From Magicicada septendecula (lineage: Eukaryota > Arthropoda > Insecta > Hemiptera > Cicadidae): DNA of 64,000 nucleotides. Every line of letters begins with the position of its first letter. Within the stretch, counting starts at the first letter, position 1. A model generated the notes under the pieces. It did not search any database. It worked only from the letters and a program-made list of their open reading frames with translations, and had not been told where the DNA came from. Below are positions 1 to 11,137 of this stretch, piece by piece. Made by a program: the position numbers and the translations under genes. The DNA lies in assembly GCA_034769895.1 (NCBI GenBank), contig CM068375.1, positions 255,667,542 through 255,731,541 on the forward strand, in the 5' to 3' direction.

Positions 1-895
1 ACCGCCGTTAAACGTCGCAACAGGCGTGAATGCGAAAAAACTAACCAAACTCAGCTTTATTCATACCTCTGTTATATAACATATAGAGATATCGATACAA
101 AGAAAATTATTTATTTTCCAAAAAATGTGGACATTCTTGCATAGTAACCGCCTAAATAGTTATTAAATGAGTATTAGGTTTTAGTATAAGTGGGTTAGCT
201 TTATACATACTAATTTTGTGCTGTGTATAATCTACAGATGTTAATTGAATTGAAGCTAACTCACTTAAAATACGTTGCAAAAACTCCCTTATCGGGGTCA
301 ATTGGGGCCAATGTGGATGATATAAAATGCTGATATGAGAATTACAAAAATAGGGAAGGCCCAAAGAAATGAGAAAACACTATGCTGTACATTATTTGCA
401 TACATCACAAAAAAAGATAGGCTACATTCAAAAATAAATTTTTATAATAGGCCTACATGAATGTATCATCAGTGGCGTAGCTAGGCTTTATGGCGCCCGG
501 GGCAAGGAGATCGTCGGCCGCCTCTCCTTTATAATTAAAAGGGGACAAAAGAGCAAAAATGACGGCCAATCCAGTGAACAAAGTACTTAATAAATACAAA
601 TGTGTAGCTTTTTGTAAGAAAACACGTCCAGCAAACGTCTTAAGAATATTTGTTAAGTCAAAATTAAGAAATTACATATTATAATATTACTGGTAGATAG
701 TTTGTATACATTTATTAGTAACAAATGTAGAGACTATAAAATGTAGGAAAATAAAAAATTGTTAACATAAAAATGTTCTAATAAACATGCAAATTCATTG
801 TAGGTCTAAAGCGCATCGTCAAAACAATATCCTAAAGCAACATAAAGTTAAACAAAAAACTACACTAAAAATAATAGACTTAATAACTTACAATT
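1..895. repeat. Dispersed repeat, copy 1 (truncated by window start)
   Basis: This stretch matches 29565-30478 nearly base for base with small indels. The match includes the sequence outside the hAT terminus (1-469) and the first ~425 bp inside it. The shared block contains an open stretch of 60-70 codons on the minus strand (152-364 here), but nothing in it resembles a known protein and it is probably not coding. Similarity is lost near 895 here and 30470 in the other copy. Because both the flank and the transposon end are shared, the two loci probably arose by duplication of a segment that already contained the transposon end. Confidence 0.85.
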
Positions 896-3278
896 ACAGG
901 TGAATGGTTCTGTCTTTTATTAATAAACACTTAATATTTGTTTTTAATATATAATAAATATTTAAAACGAAATATTTTAAAATGTAACTTTCTTTGTCTT
1001 AATTGCTTCATAGTTGGTTATTAAATCACTATAATCTAAAGACAAAAGAATGTCGTTTTCAATTGAAAGTATTCCTAGATTTGATACCCTGTCTTGAGAT
1101 ATTGTTGATTGTAGGTACGATTTAATCAATTTAAGTTTACTAAACGATCTTTAGCAAGAAACCGCAGACACTGGTAAAGTAAGAAAATGTTTTAAAGCTG
1201 TTGCTAGTGTTGTAGGCTTCTAATCCCATTGAAGAAATGTATTGTAACAGGCCCTGAGGTGTAAAGTTTATTTATTCTCCATCAACTGTTGCCCTTTTTA
1301 ATAAAAGTATGACTTTTTTTAAGTCACTGAACAATTCTACACTGTTTAGGTCATGTGGGTACAGTTTTTCAAGCACTGTGCACTTAATATTGATTTGGGA
1401 AAGCTGTTCCTTAAAATGTATATCCCAATAATTTACGTATGCTTCAAATTTACAGAGGAATCCAAAGCGTTTTCTTAACTCTTTTATGTTAGAGAAACGG
1501 CTTGAAATTTCAGCTGACAGTTTGTCCAAAATTTTTATAAGAGAACGTCGCATTTCTTGCCTAACAGTTCGCATTTAATGCAGAATCGTCTGCATACTCT
1601 CCTGGCATCCTGCGTTTTCTTCTTATCCTTTATGTGATATTGGCACCCCATTCATTACATACCTGCTCTGCCTTAGTAATGACATTGTTACACGACTCAT
1701 TCCTCCAAACTTTTAATTTGCCCGTTAGCGTCTCCAGAAGTGTCAATGCTTGAATAAAGCTTGTTCCTTTGGTCTGCAAGATTTTCTGGATTGTGTCTAT
1801 AGAACAAAGAATATCTGTCCAGAAAAAGAGCAAGGTTACAAAATTAAAGTTTTCTTATTACACATTAATTATTAATGGTGCATCTTCCTTCGTATCAACT
1901 GTTTCAGTCGGTGTATTTATCAGTTTCTCCACCGCAGCGACCACTTCATCCAGCTTAGTGGATATTGCTTTCACCGCATCAGTTTCTGAACTCCACCTGG
2001 TATCACAATGTCTTTTTAGAGTAATATTTACGAAGTCTTTAAAAACACTCCATTTATGAGTGAAACAGGAAAAGGAAGTGAATAGACGTTCTACTGTCCC
2101 AAAAAATGTCACTGCCTGAACATTTTCATGAACTGCGTGAACTCCAACCAAGTTAAGTGAATGGTTGTCACAAGGAACAAACAAAGATAGTGGATTGAAA
2201 TCTAATAGTCTCTTCTGAACTCCTGAATGGATACCAGCCATTGTTGATTGATTGTCATAAGACTGACCTCTGCAACCGCTAAGATTCAATCCATCTCTCC
2301 CAAGCTTACTTGTAATAGCTTCTGTGATCCCCTCCGCTGTTTTCACTTCTAAAGGAATAAAATCTATGAAGGCTTCCTTGATATCAACAGAAATGCGTTT
2401 AATTTCAAATCTTATAATCTAAGATATTTGTTCTACATGTGACGCATCTGGTGTTGTGTCAAATATAATACTAAAGTACTTCGCCTTCTTACATGCAGTA
2501 ATAATATATTTTTGCGCTCCTTCTCCTAACAGGCTTATTATTTCATTTTGAATGGCTGGCGATACATACGATATACACCCAGATTTACGAGAGACTGAAT
2601 CTAAATGAGATCTCATGACAAGGTACAAATTTAGCCAAGTATTTTAGCAAAGCCAGACAGTTTCCAGGATTTGGATCGTTAGTAACTGACTCTCGATGTC
2701 CTCTCAGTGCCAGGTTTTGTTATGCAAAACTTTGTACTGCGGCAATGACCTGTTCGAGAACTTTTTTCACGACTTAGCTGCTTTACTCATTTGTTCCTAA
2801 GGTAGATCATCAATAAGTTCTCCTTTGTTTAAAGAACTTTCCAATCTAAAAACGCAGAGCGTTGAGCAGGACTATTTTCATAATCCTGAATACGGGGATA
2901 TAAATTTCGTCACGATGAAAACACATTTTCGCTATTGAATTGGGTTCGTTGATAATTTTTTGTGTGGAAATGAAGTGCAACAAAATCAAAACGGGATTTT
3001 TTAGTTGGAGAAAAATACATACAAGTACGGTTTACCTTATCATAATGAACAGTAATTACGATGGTTGAGTATAAATAGACTAATACTGTTTACCACGCGA
3101 GGTTTATGACAACGGAGAAGCTGCCTGGTTATGCTTCTTTTATGAAAGGAATAGTCATATCAATGAAACAAATTGTTTGTAGTTTTATAAACTGATAACA
3201 ATTTTTTTAGTGTATGCTCACTTTGCCGCCCTCCTGGCTATGCCGCCCCGGGCGGCTGCCCCTCTTGCTACGCCTCTG
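470..3278 (-). mobile_element. hAT-superfamily DNA transposon, decayed
   Basis: The left end reads CAGTGGCGTAGC (470-481) and the right end is its inverted match with one mismatch (GCTACGCCTCTG, 3267-3278). Both ends continue into GC-rich subterminal sequence of the 'CCCGGGG' type common in insect hAT elements. The interior carries a minus-strand transposase remnant. I cannot see a clean 8-bp target duplication: the left flank is TGTATCAT and the right flank is a TG microsatellite that may have replaced it. The left end and its flank are repeated at 29565-30478. Confidence 0.7.
1000..2960 (-). pseudogene. hAT transposase remnant (ZMYM1/DUF4371-like)
   Basis: Family role: a cut-and-paste DDE transposase with an RNase H-like fold and a C-terminal hATC dimerisation region. 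Successive minus-strand reading-frame pieces keep the family order. An N-terminal part reads LALRGHRES (about 2640-2720). At 2419-2628 is a block ending FDTTPDASHVEQ, which matches the family's first-Asp region. At 1858-2346 are CRGQSYDN and VPCDNHSLNLV. The hATC block FSKLKLIKSYLQST lies near 1100-1150. The frame changes several times, and a TAA at 1151-1153 replaces the residue normally found in the 'AERSFSKL' signature. The protein cannot be made intact. Most similar in layout to the ZMYM1-like hAT proteins of insects; assigned from motifs only. Confidence 0.75.
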
Positions 3279-3295
3279 TGTGTGTGTGTGTGTGT

Positions 3296-3326
<31 letters not shown>
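3276..3326. repeat. (TG)n-(CG)n-(AG)n microsatellite
   Basis: Runs of TG, then CG, then AG directly abut the right end of the hAT element, so slippage may have erased its target duplication. Confidence 0.95.
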
Positions 3327-3327
<1 letters not shown>

Positions 3328-3531
3328 GAGAGAGACTGACAGAGAGAAACAGACAGTATTTGAAAGAGTATGTCAGCACAGTTCAGGCAAAACGTTATTG
3401 TTAAGCCTGCAAGTGCAGTAGGTATGGCTAATCCCATTTAAAAAGCAAGCATATGAAACTCCCGCCAACAAAAGTGTGCAAGGTCACATAACAGTTGTGA
3501 ATGTTTAAGTCAGAGCATGAGTCTGTAAACA

Positions 3532-3532
<1 letters not shown>

Positions 3533-3562
<30 letters not shown>

Positions 3563-3619
3563 ACGGGAGAGATAAGATAATTGTCGGACAATGTTGTGTG
3601 TGTGTGTGTGTGTGTGTGG
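3533..3619. repeat. Two (TG)n tracts separated by a duplicated spacer
   Basis: TG runs occur at about 3535-3561 and 3594-3618. Each is followed by a copy of GAGATAAGATAATTGTCGGA, so the unit 'TG-run plus spacer' is itself duplicated in tandem. Confidence 0.9.
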
Positions 3620-3904
3620 TGAAGAGATAAGATAATTGTCGGACAACTGCGGGCTCCGTGCTCTGAGCGCCGAGCTGATCTATGCATAATTAGACGCGGT
3701 AACACGTGGTTGCATATCTGTTGTTCAACTCCGTAGCCAACATTAGCGGTCCTATGAAAATTTATACAATTCATTGCTAAAAGGAATTATCACACCACTA
3801 GTAAACTCCCGGAGCTGCAGACCTCTCTAACGGTTTTGAACGAAATACATTTATATAAATATATATTAACACTTTAACTGTGAACTTACTTTTAGGTTTT
3901 GATT

Positions 3905-3945
3905 ACCCAGACGTTTCGACGTCGTATTCGTCTTTCTCAATGGGT
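3905..3945 (-). ncRNA. Degenerate hammerhead-like motif, left arm
   Basis: Mirror copy of the motif at 4345-4385 on the opposite strand, with the same core substitutions. Confidence 0.3.
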
Positions 3946-4344
3946 TTTTAAATACTGAATGTCTGTACAGTAACGGTTATGGGATGTGGGTGTGTGTGGT
4001 GGGGGTTGCTGGTGGGAGGGAATTGGCGCTGGGATTCAAATTTTGTGTAGGTATCAGTGTATCGAAAAGTATGTGTGATCTGTAATGTAATTGTTCATTT
4101 AATATGTTGTTTGGTTGTAGTGTGTGATATCTGTAATATGTTGTTTAGTTGTAGTACAGATATCACACACTACAACCAAACAACATATTAAATGAACAAT
4201 TACATTACAGATCACACATACTTTTCGATACACTGATACCTACACAAAATTTGAATCCCAGCGCCAATTCCCTCCCACCAGCAACCCCCACCACACACAC
4301 CCACATCCCATAACCGTTACTGTACAGACATTCAGTATTTAAAA

Positions 4345-4385
4345 ACCCATTGAGAAAGACGAATACGACGTCGAAACGTCTGGGT
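4345..4385 (+). ncRNA. Degenerate hammerhead-like motif, right arm
   Basis: ACCCA (4345-4349) can pair with TGGGT (4381-4385). The core reads TTGAGAA where a hammerhead has CTGANGA, giving two core mismatches. GACG/CGTC can form stem II and GAAA follows at 4373-4376. Stem III has no loop. The shape is right but the core is probably inactive. Confidence 0.3.
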
Positions 4386-5209
4386 AATCAAAACCTAAAA
4401 GTAAGTTCACAGTGAAAGTGTTAATATATATTTATATAAATATTAATAAGTGAATGAAGAGGATGTACCAACAAGCTAATTGAAATACATTTATTATTAA
4501 GTTAGTTAAATTTCAATATTAGACAATTTCTTATATTATCAGAAAAATTCTAGATCAAAATTCACGACTGTAATACTACTGTGTCACAACGATTGTCAAA
4601 CCACAACTAAGGAAAGGTGCAAATAACAAGGTCATCTACGAATCGTATGTCAGCGGATTTAAGGTATACGGCTAGATAACCTCACTAGTGAGTTTTGTCT
4701 TCCTTGTCAATCCGCTTACATTGCACATCCTGTGTTTACGCAAATATGCAGCTCAGCTCTCGGTCTCATAATCGTATTTTCATTTTCTTAATTACAGTTG
4801 TATTTAATTACTTTCTTTTATTCTCCCCTCAGATTTGTTCGTCCCAACCGAATGAGAAATCCTGGGAAAATAAATAGGATAATTCGCTAATGATCGACGT
4901 CCAAAGGCATCATTACATGCATAATAAAAAATTGCAATGTGAAAGTTGCAGGTTTCTGAAAAATGTGTAAGGCAATATTCATCCGTTACCTTTAAACAGA
5001 AGTAGACCTGAAATACTTGACTTCGGCTGATATGTTATTTTATTTCTCATTGACAGGCACAAACACAAACACACACACAAACACACACACACACGCAGAC
5101 CTGTAGTTTGAGAACAAACCTGTGATTTCTGTAGTTAAGTGTGATTTACAATTAATAAAAAATATTAAAAAATGAAAATAAAAATAATAATAAAATTCTT
5201 AATTTTAGT

Positions 5210-5540
5210 AGTGACCGTCGATCAATAAATTTTAACGATGGAAGGTGAGGGTCGGTCAATAAATATAACACAAATTTTACATTGTTTGTATCGACGTTTT
5301 GATAATATTTATTGTTATCATCAGGACCTGTGTACGGACAATACAGAAAAAGTCAAACACATAACTACCAACTAGAACCAACACCCTACTGCCTTCTAAA
5401 CATGTGTTCTTTTAATTACCTTTACAGGTCAAAAGGACGCTGTACAAATGTCTTCCGGTTTATGTTTATAAATAGGGTGTGTATTGTAGGTACCTTACAG
5501 TTGTAGACAGTCATAATATTATCTAGTATTAGTTAGTTTC
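5210..5540 (-). other. Possible PLE terminal remnant
   Basis: On the minus strand, CTGATGA (5318-5324) is followed by an AT-rich hairpin and then AAAACGTCGATAC. This resembles the PLE ends elsewhere in the window, but GAAA has become CAAA and no stem I is convincing. It interrupts the third repeat copy, which resumes inverted at 5770. There is no coding evidence. Weak call. Confidence 0.25.
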
Positions 5541-5641
5541 AAAGTAGGTATGTGTAATTAGGATTGGTTTTAAACTCGGTGCAGTTGTCAATCCGCGTCT
5601 TTCATATTTTACGCTTACGTAGAGAGTTTATAAACATTCCT

Positions 5642-5769
<128 letters not shown>

Positions 5770-6309
5770 CAGTTTTGTTTTACGTTGACAAAATAATAAC
5801 ATTTCTTACATATTATTTTACTTAAATAGGTAGACATAATTACAATATTCCAAAACATAATTAATACAGTATTACAATTTAAATTATTGTTAATATAATA
5901 ATCCCTTAATTATGTTTGTAAATAATTATAGATCCAGTAATAATTGAATGTTTATTGGAACTGGTGCAAATAGCAATACATGTCAAAAATATGTTATAGC
6001 TGAATGCAGATGGTAAGATGTTCAATAATGTATATTATTAAAAGTTATTAATAATAACTACTAGGAATGAACACACTTATCCATAAATTTTGAGAATTAG
6101 GTACAAAATAACAGAACTACTGATATTACAAACACAAAATTATGGTAAACAAATTAATCATGTGACAATGGTTATTACTTATTATTTATATTGTTTTAAA
6201 ATAATATTTACCGAGTACATCGTCTATACAGAGTAGTATATAGAGTAATATAGTCTATTGTTAAATTATGCAGACGTTGTCATTCACACTCTTCCTCCCT
6301 CTCACTCGC

Positions 6310-6345
<36 letters not shown>
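5770..6345 (-). repeat. Inverted fragment of the large dispersed repeat
   Basis: This block is the reverse complement of about 13180-14010. The part near 5785-5935 mirrors 13845-14000 and the part near 6060-6300 mirrors 13180-13400. In the two main copies this segment is in direct orientation, so it is inverted relative to 3640-5200. A (CT)n run at 6312-6350 matches the (AG)n region of the other copies. Confidence 0.7.

Positions 6346-6350
<5 letters not shown>
6312..6350. repeat. (CT)n microsatellite
   Basis: A run of CT dinucleotides followed shortly by a C homopolymer near 6370-6380. Confidence 0.95.
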
Positions 6351-6354
<4 letters not shown>

Positions 6355-7432
6355 AAAAACACAAGAGATCCCCCCCCCCCAACACAATCAAATCACAATT
6401 ACGCATATTCCACATATCGTAGGTACAGATAATATTCATCTAGGGTTCTTTACGTTTTAGCAGCCAGGTAGGCCTATACGAATGCTTCATGCATCTACAC
6501 ATACTAGAGCAGACTCTATATACACATGCGTGTGTGTGTGTGCGCGAGCGCGCGCGAGTCAAAGAGAAGTAAAATAACTTATTTCCGCGGAAGTCTTAAA
6601 AGGAGTTGAATACTTAAGGTCTACTGCTGTTTAAAGGGAACGGATGAATATTATTATCTTATTCCTTTACCCTTTTCAGAAGTCTGCAACATTTTTTCCA
6701 TAATTTTTCGATGTACACTTACATCCTTACTGTCAAAATTGCATCAACTAATCGGAATTTTTCGTTACATTTGAAATGGTGGGGGTCCCTACGTCGTATC
6801 GATCAACTAAAACACGACTGGATTCACAATTTTTTAACCACTTTACAATTTCCAGTTTATTTTTAAGTGACAAAACAACTTTCTTTCTATTCGGCATTCT
6901 ACAGAAGTCAAACCCATGAAATCAGACAGACCGGAACAAAACAATTGACGACCTAATGTGCGATAAATGACATGTGCTAAAAAAAATTATAGAACCGTAA
7001 TAAGTTTCAAAGTCACGCAGTAGTAACAGCTTACAGTAACAATAGTCATTGAGCGTTATACAGTATGCGCTTGCAACGGTGGTGAGGGGGGGGTCTCTTG
7101 CAAACACTTCACATCCACTGACAAGTTCGAGTTTCACCTTACTACTGCGTTAATCATTTCCGTCTTTTCTACATTACCCGCGTACATGTTACATTCGGTA
7201 GTTCCAAGATTACGCGTGTAAAGTTTTTACTAATTATTTTTATTTTATTGTAGTGTTATTGTTATTTGATTATTATATAAAGCCTATTCACGATGAATGA
7301 TGATAATAATTTTCAAACTGTTGAGGCTCCTCGAACTCCTACTTATAAAATTGAAAACATCTAAAACATTATATAAAGACAGAAAAAATAGAGGAAAGGC
7401 GATGATTTCTTTCTTTCTTTGTTCGTAGTAGC
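6350..7432. other. Intergenic, nothing recognised
   Basis: AT-rich sequence with short TG/CG and G tracts (6530-6556, 7083-7092). No open frame has a recognisable domain and I see no transposon terminus. Confidence 0.6.
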
Positions 7433-7434
7433 AT

Positions 7435-7436
<2 letters not shown>

Positions 7437-7476
<40 letters not shown>

Positions 7477-7480
7477 TGTG
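7437..7480. repeat. (TG)n microsatellite at the duplication boundary
   Basis: A TG run with one TA interruption. The homologous run in copy 2 lies at about 39466-39486. Similarity between the two loci starts here. Confidence 0.9.
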
Positions 7481-8016
7481 TGTTTTATGGCTATCGTACG
7501 AGAATGTGCTGACGTTGTTGTTTGTGTTTTTACTGTAACGCGCGTGAGTGAAGTGGAAGGCGATACACAGCAGGGTCTACTGACCTTGAATCTTTTGACA
7601 CTCTTACAAAACAATACACTGAACACTTGAACGTGACGTGACCACAAGCTGAATATAGGTTCTAGTTTGCCAAAACAAACGAGGAATAAAAATTTCTTAT
7701 CGCGCAGGTTTTAAAGTATAAAGAGACCACTGATACAACGCAGCATAGAAATAAATGTAGTTCAACAATATCTATACATTTTCTAGGGAAATAGAAAAAA
7801 AGACTGATATTGAAACGAAGACAGTGCTAATCGTTGATTATGGTGTGCCAATGCTAACAAACAAATGCACATAGCAATTCAATAAACATTAATGTAATTT
7901 TACAGTATCGCTGATATAAACTTGGCTTCTTTATTTACGCTCTGCTCCAGATACAACCACGGTTCTCGCCCTGGTGTTTCAATCCTTGTCTACCCTCTTT
8001 CCTCTTCTTCCTTTGA

Positions 8017-9030
8017 ATGGCTAGAAGTCTTAGGATCGTTGCGTGGAATGCCCATGGGGTAGTCCCTCAACGATCTGAACTGATGACTTTCGTAACGGAG
8101 TACGACGCTGATGTCGTCCTCCTTTGCCAGACTCATATGGCTCGCTACCATACCTTCAACCTGCCATCTTACATCTGTTTTCGTCAGGATCGTCCCCAGC
8201 GGCCTGGCTGTCGCCCCTCGGGGGGGGGGGGACAGCTGTCTTAGTCCACAGGCGGATTATCCCACAGGACACTACCCCCTTTCGATACATCTCTTGTTGA
8301 AGGTTGTGCGGTGGCGATAGACGCAGGCGGATCGGAGTTGCGCGTTGTTGCGGCGTATCTCCGGCCCAGCCTGCGGATACCTCCACCGCCCGAGGAGTGG
8401 GACGCTCTCCTCGATCATCCCCTACCAACCATTATAGCCGGCGACTTAAATGCCAAGCATCCCTCTTGGAACAGCAAAGTAGCCAACGCCTACGGAAAAT
8501 CTCTGTATCAGTTCGTCTCCGACGACCCGGTACTTCAAGTCGTCGGCCCAGAAGACCCTACTCACTTCCCCTTTTCCGGTCATCAACCGGACGTCCTTGA
8601 CATTGTCATAGCCAAGGACTTGACCCATCACATCCAGGTCTCGTCAGTGTCGGATCTCTCATCCGATCACAATCCCCTTTTTATAACTGCCCGTGAGATG
8701 TCGGCGTCATCCCGACCTCCCGCCCAGATTGTTAGGAGAGTCAACTGGCGCTCCTACCATGACGAGTTCTCACGGCGGTTTCCATCGCTCCCCGCGGACC
8801 CGATCGTCACTTGTGACGATTTGGATCTCCGAGCCACTCATCTTCAGGAGTTGGTTCAAGGTGTCATGGATCGACACACCTATGCTCTCGAGGTGAACCA
8901 TCCACGCTCGGCCCTACCTCCGGAAGCTCTCCACGCCATCTGGTTACGGCGCAAGCTCCGCCGCAGATGGCAAAGGACTCGTGACCCCGGCGTCAAAAGG
9001 CGCTTTCAGGCCCAGTCTCTTTACGTCTGA
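8017..9030 (+). pseudogene. LINE APE-like endonuclease domain, frameshifted
   Basis: Family role: nicks target DNA to prime reverse transcription. Visible motifs in order are RIVAWNAHG (normally WNxNG) near the start, DADVVLLCQTH, IAGDLNAKHPSWNS, and DLSSDHNPLFI near the end (SDH motif). The catalytic Glu of the usual LLQET motif appears as Gln (CQT). The frame breaks at the 13-G run at 8221-8233, is restored by a compensating shift near 8290, and shifts again near 9005-9025 where the C-terminal part passes into the reverse-transcriptase frame. The start at 8017 is the first Met ahead of the domain. The protein cannot be made intact. Confidence 0.85.
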
Positions 9031-10722
9031 TCGATGGGACTCATATCTTGAGTCTCTTGAAGTCGACCACGCCTCCGTCTGGAGAGCGGCGAGTAGACTG
9101 ACCCGCGAGAAGAGAACTCGCAACCCGCTTGAAACTCTGAACGGGGTTGTATCTTCGTCAGAAGGCAAGGCTGAGGTCTTCGCCGACTGCATGGAGGTAC
9201 AATTTACTGTTCACCAAGGCGTCTCGGACCCTGTCCACTCGGGAGCAGTCCGTGACTTCCTATCTGGACATTTTTCTCGCCCTCCCGATGTCCCAGGCCT
9301 CCCGTTCGACAGGGGTGAACTAGTTTCATCTATCTGCCGACTAAATCGCCGACGCGCTCCCGGTCCTGACCAGATCGGGGCCGCTGCTCTACAAAATCTA
9401 CCGGCCTCAGGCGTTGACCTCGTTCTTGAGCTGTTTAACTACTGTCTCCGGTAACAGTACTTTCCCCGCCTGTGGAAAACAGCCAATATCGTAATGATTC
9501 CGAAGACTTGCAAGCCGCGAATGCTTCCTGAAAGCTATCGCCCAATCTCTCTCTTACCAGTCATCTCGAAGGTATTCGAGCGTCTCCTGCTGGCTCGCAT
9601 CTCGCCGCTGCTAGATGGTTTCATCCGCAGCGAACAGTTCGGGTTTCGCAGAGAGCACTCGACCACGCTTCAATTGGTCCGCGTTGCTAAGCAGTTGTCA
9701 GACGCCACCAACAGGCGAGCGGCTACGGCCGCCGTACTGTTGGACGTGATAAATTCCACCTTCGATAAAGTCTGGCACGAAGGTCTTCTTTTCAAACTTG
9801 CCAATTCCCCTCTACCATCGTCCATAGTGTTTTTCCTCCAGTCGTATCTCAGCGACCGAACCTTCAGGGTGAGCGTCGACGGGTCCTGTTCTACAGTTCG
9901 ACCCGTCGCCGCCGGCGTACCACAGGGATCTGTCCTCGGCCCCGTTGTGTACCTTGTGTACACGAACGACCTTCCTGTATTGCCCGGAGTCACGTTGTCT
10001 TTGTTCGCTGACGACGCTATGTATCACTGCAGCTCCCTGTCCCCGCGATTTGCGAGTACAAAGCTCCAGCGTCAGTTGAACCAGCTTCCGGACTGGATAC
10101 GGAAATGGCGGGTGAGGATCAACACGGAGAAATCCGATGCGATCTGCTTCACCCGTAAGTCCATCTCCCGATGCCAGTCCCTCTCCCTGGAAGGGAGGCC
10201 CATCGCCTACAAAGAATCGGTGAAGTATTTAGGCGTTCGGCTAGATCGTCGACTTTGCTTCAACGCCCACGTGACAGAAACCCTTGCCAAGGCTCGCGGC
10301 GTCCGAGCCAAATTATCTCATTTCCTCTCGTGTCGCAGCCGCCTGGCCATGCGCACGAAGTTTACCATCTATCTGCTTTTTCTCAGGTCTGTACTGACCT
10401 ATGCGGCTCCCGCTTGGTGGTCTCTTTTATCCACCACCAACAGGTGTAGGCTGGAAGCGTTCCAGTCCCGAACCCTCCGATCCTTGACGGGGTCCCCTTG
10501 GTTTGTAAGGAACGACGTGTTTCGAAGGGGTCTCCGTATTCCTACCTTGTCTGCCTCTGTCCGGTCGCTGGTTCTATCTCTGTTTACTAAAGCCTCGACC
10601 TCCACCTTCCCATACCTACGAACCATCAGTGCATTAGAACCACCACCGCCCATTCGGGTCAAGCGCCCTCGGCGCTTCTTGATGACCCGCCATAACGCCA
10701 TCCTATTTCAGTTAAACTAAAA
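8981..10722 (+). pseudogene. LINE reverse transcriptase domain with in-frame stop
   Basis: Reverse-transcriptase motifs appear in canonical order: RRAPGPDQIG (about 9350), SYRPISLLPVISKVFERLL (about 9535), EQFGFRREHSTT (about 9640), DVINSTFDKVWHEGL with the motif-A aspartates (about 9745), VPQGSVLGP (about 9920) and the catalytic FADD (about 10007). The C-terminal part has the usual thumb phrase VKYLGVRLDRRL. Motif A has one residue more than usual between DV and FD. A TAA at 9452-9454 interrupts the frame; translation continues in the same frame on the other side. No RNase H domain is seen. Assigned to the Jockey group by motif spelling. Confidence 0.85.
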
Positions 10723-11137
10723 ATGTAATCATCAGTCCTAGACCAGAGTTTTTTTCACTTAAATGTCCTTCTCTCCTTCCTGACCACTTCCTAGCACGCT
10801 GAGTCGGCTGCTTGTCGCTGTCATCAATCATTGGCACGGAGGCTCTCCGCCTCGAGGGGAGCGACCGACGCCCTCAGGGCGTCTGCTGACTGGACTTGAA
10901 ACGGGCAACATCTGTTGCTCGAATCGGTACCAGCGGCAGTGCACAAATCAAAATAAAATGTATACTCCCCCGCCTTCACAGTTAACTGGTTGGCGGTTTC
11001 CCTTTCCAGTTTTAGGTTACCAGTCGAAAATGTACCAGCACTATGTTCACTTCTGGCAGCCATTGGACACGCTCCAGATGCTGCAAATAAGCCACGGGTG
11101 CAAAGACAACCCGCATCCACAATGCAATGCAATGCAG
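10723..11137 (+). other. LINE 3' untranslated region and AATGC tail
   Basis: Non-coding sequence from the reverse-transcriptase stop to the tail of about three AATGC repeats that abuts the right target duplication. Confidence 0.7.

Larger units (their letters stand above)
3855..4481. mobile_element. Palindromic Penelope-like (PLE) terminal-repeat insertion
   Basis: Two 285-bp arms (3850-4134 and 4156-4440) are near-perfect inverted copies of each other. They are separated by 21 nt at the apex (4135-4155) and followed on the right by a 41-nt unpaired tail (4441-4481). The whole insert is flanked by a 13-bp direct repeat GAAATACATTTAT (3842-3854 and 4482-4494). Each arm ends with a hairpin-plus-GAAACGTCTGGGT motif typical of PLE 3' ends. 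There is no coding region. The same architecture occurs at 11638-11908 and 53420-54865, where a GIY-YIG nuclease confirms the family. The PLE assignment here is by analogy. Confidence 0.65.
3640..5200 (+). repeat. Third, diverged copy of the large dispersed repeat (direct part)
   Basis: The sequence around 3650-3800 aligns with 11437-11620 and 40267-40450 (shared phrases GCGGTCCTAT, CTAAGCGCCGA-like). The part from 4495 aligns with 11920 onwards, for example TCGTCCCAACCGAATGAG at about 4839 versus 12450. It is clearly more diverged than the other two copies are from each other, and it is interrupted by the PLE palindrome at 3855-4481. Continuity is lost near 5200. Confidence 0.75.
7940..11137 (+). 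mobile_element. Non-LTR retrotransposon (LINE), Jockey-like
   Basis: The insertion is bounded by a perfect 12-bp direct repeat TCTTTATTTACG (7928-7939 and 11138-11149). The related empty site in the other copy of the duplication is near 39946-39957, so the insertion post-dates the duplication. It encodes an APE-type endonuclease followed by a reverse transcriptase. Only ~77 bp precede the first endonuclease codon and no ORF1 is visible, so it is probably 5'-truncated. The 3' end is not poly(A) but a short tandem AATGC tail (11121-11137). It is more GC-rich than its surroundings. Confidence 0.9.

Noticed and set aside
5278..5335. A functional hammerhead ribozyme on the minus strand
   Set aside because: CTGATGA is present, but the invariant GAAA is CAAA and stem I does not pair. 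Kept only as a possible PLE remnant.
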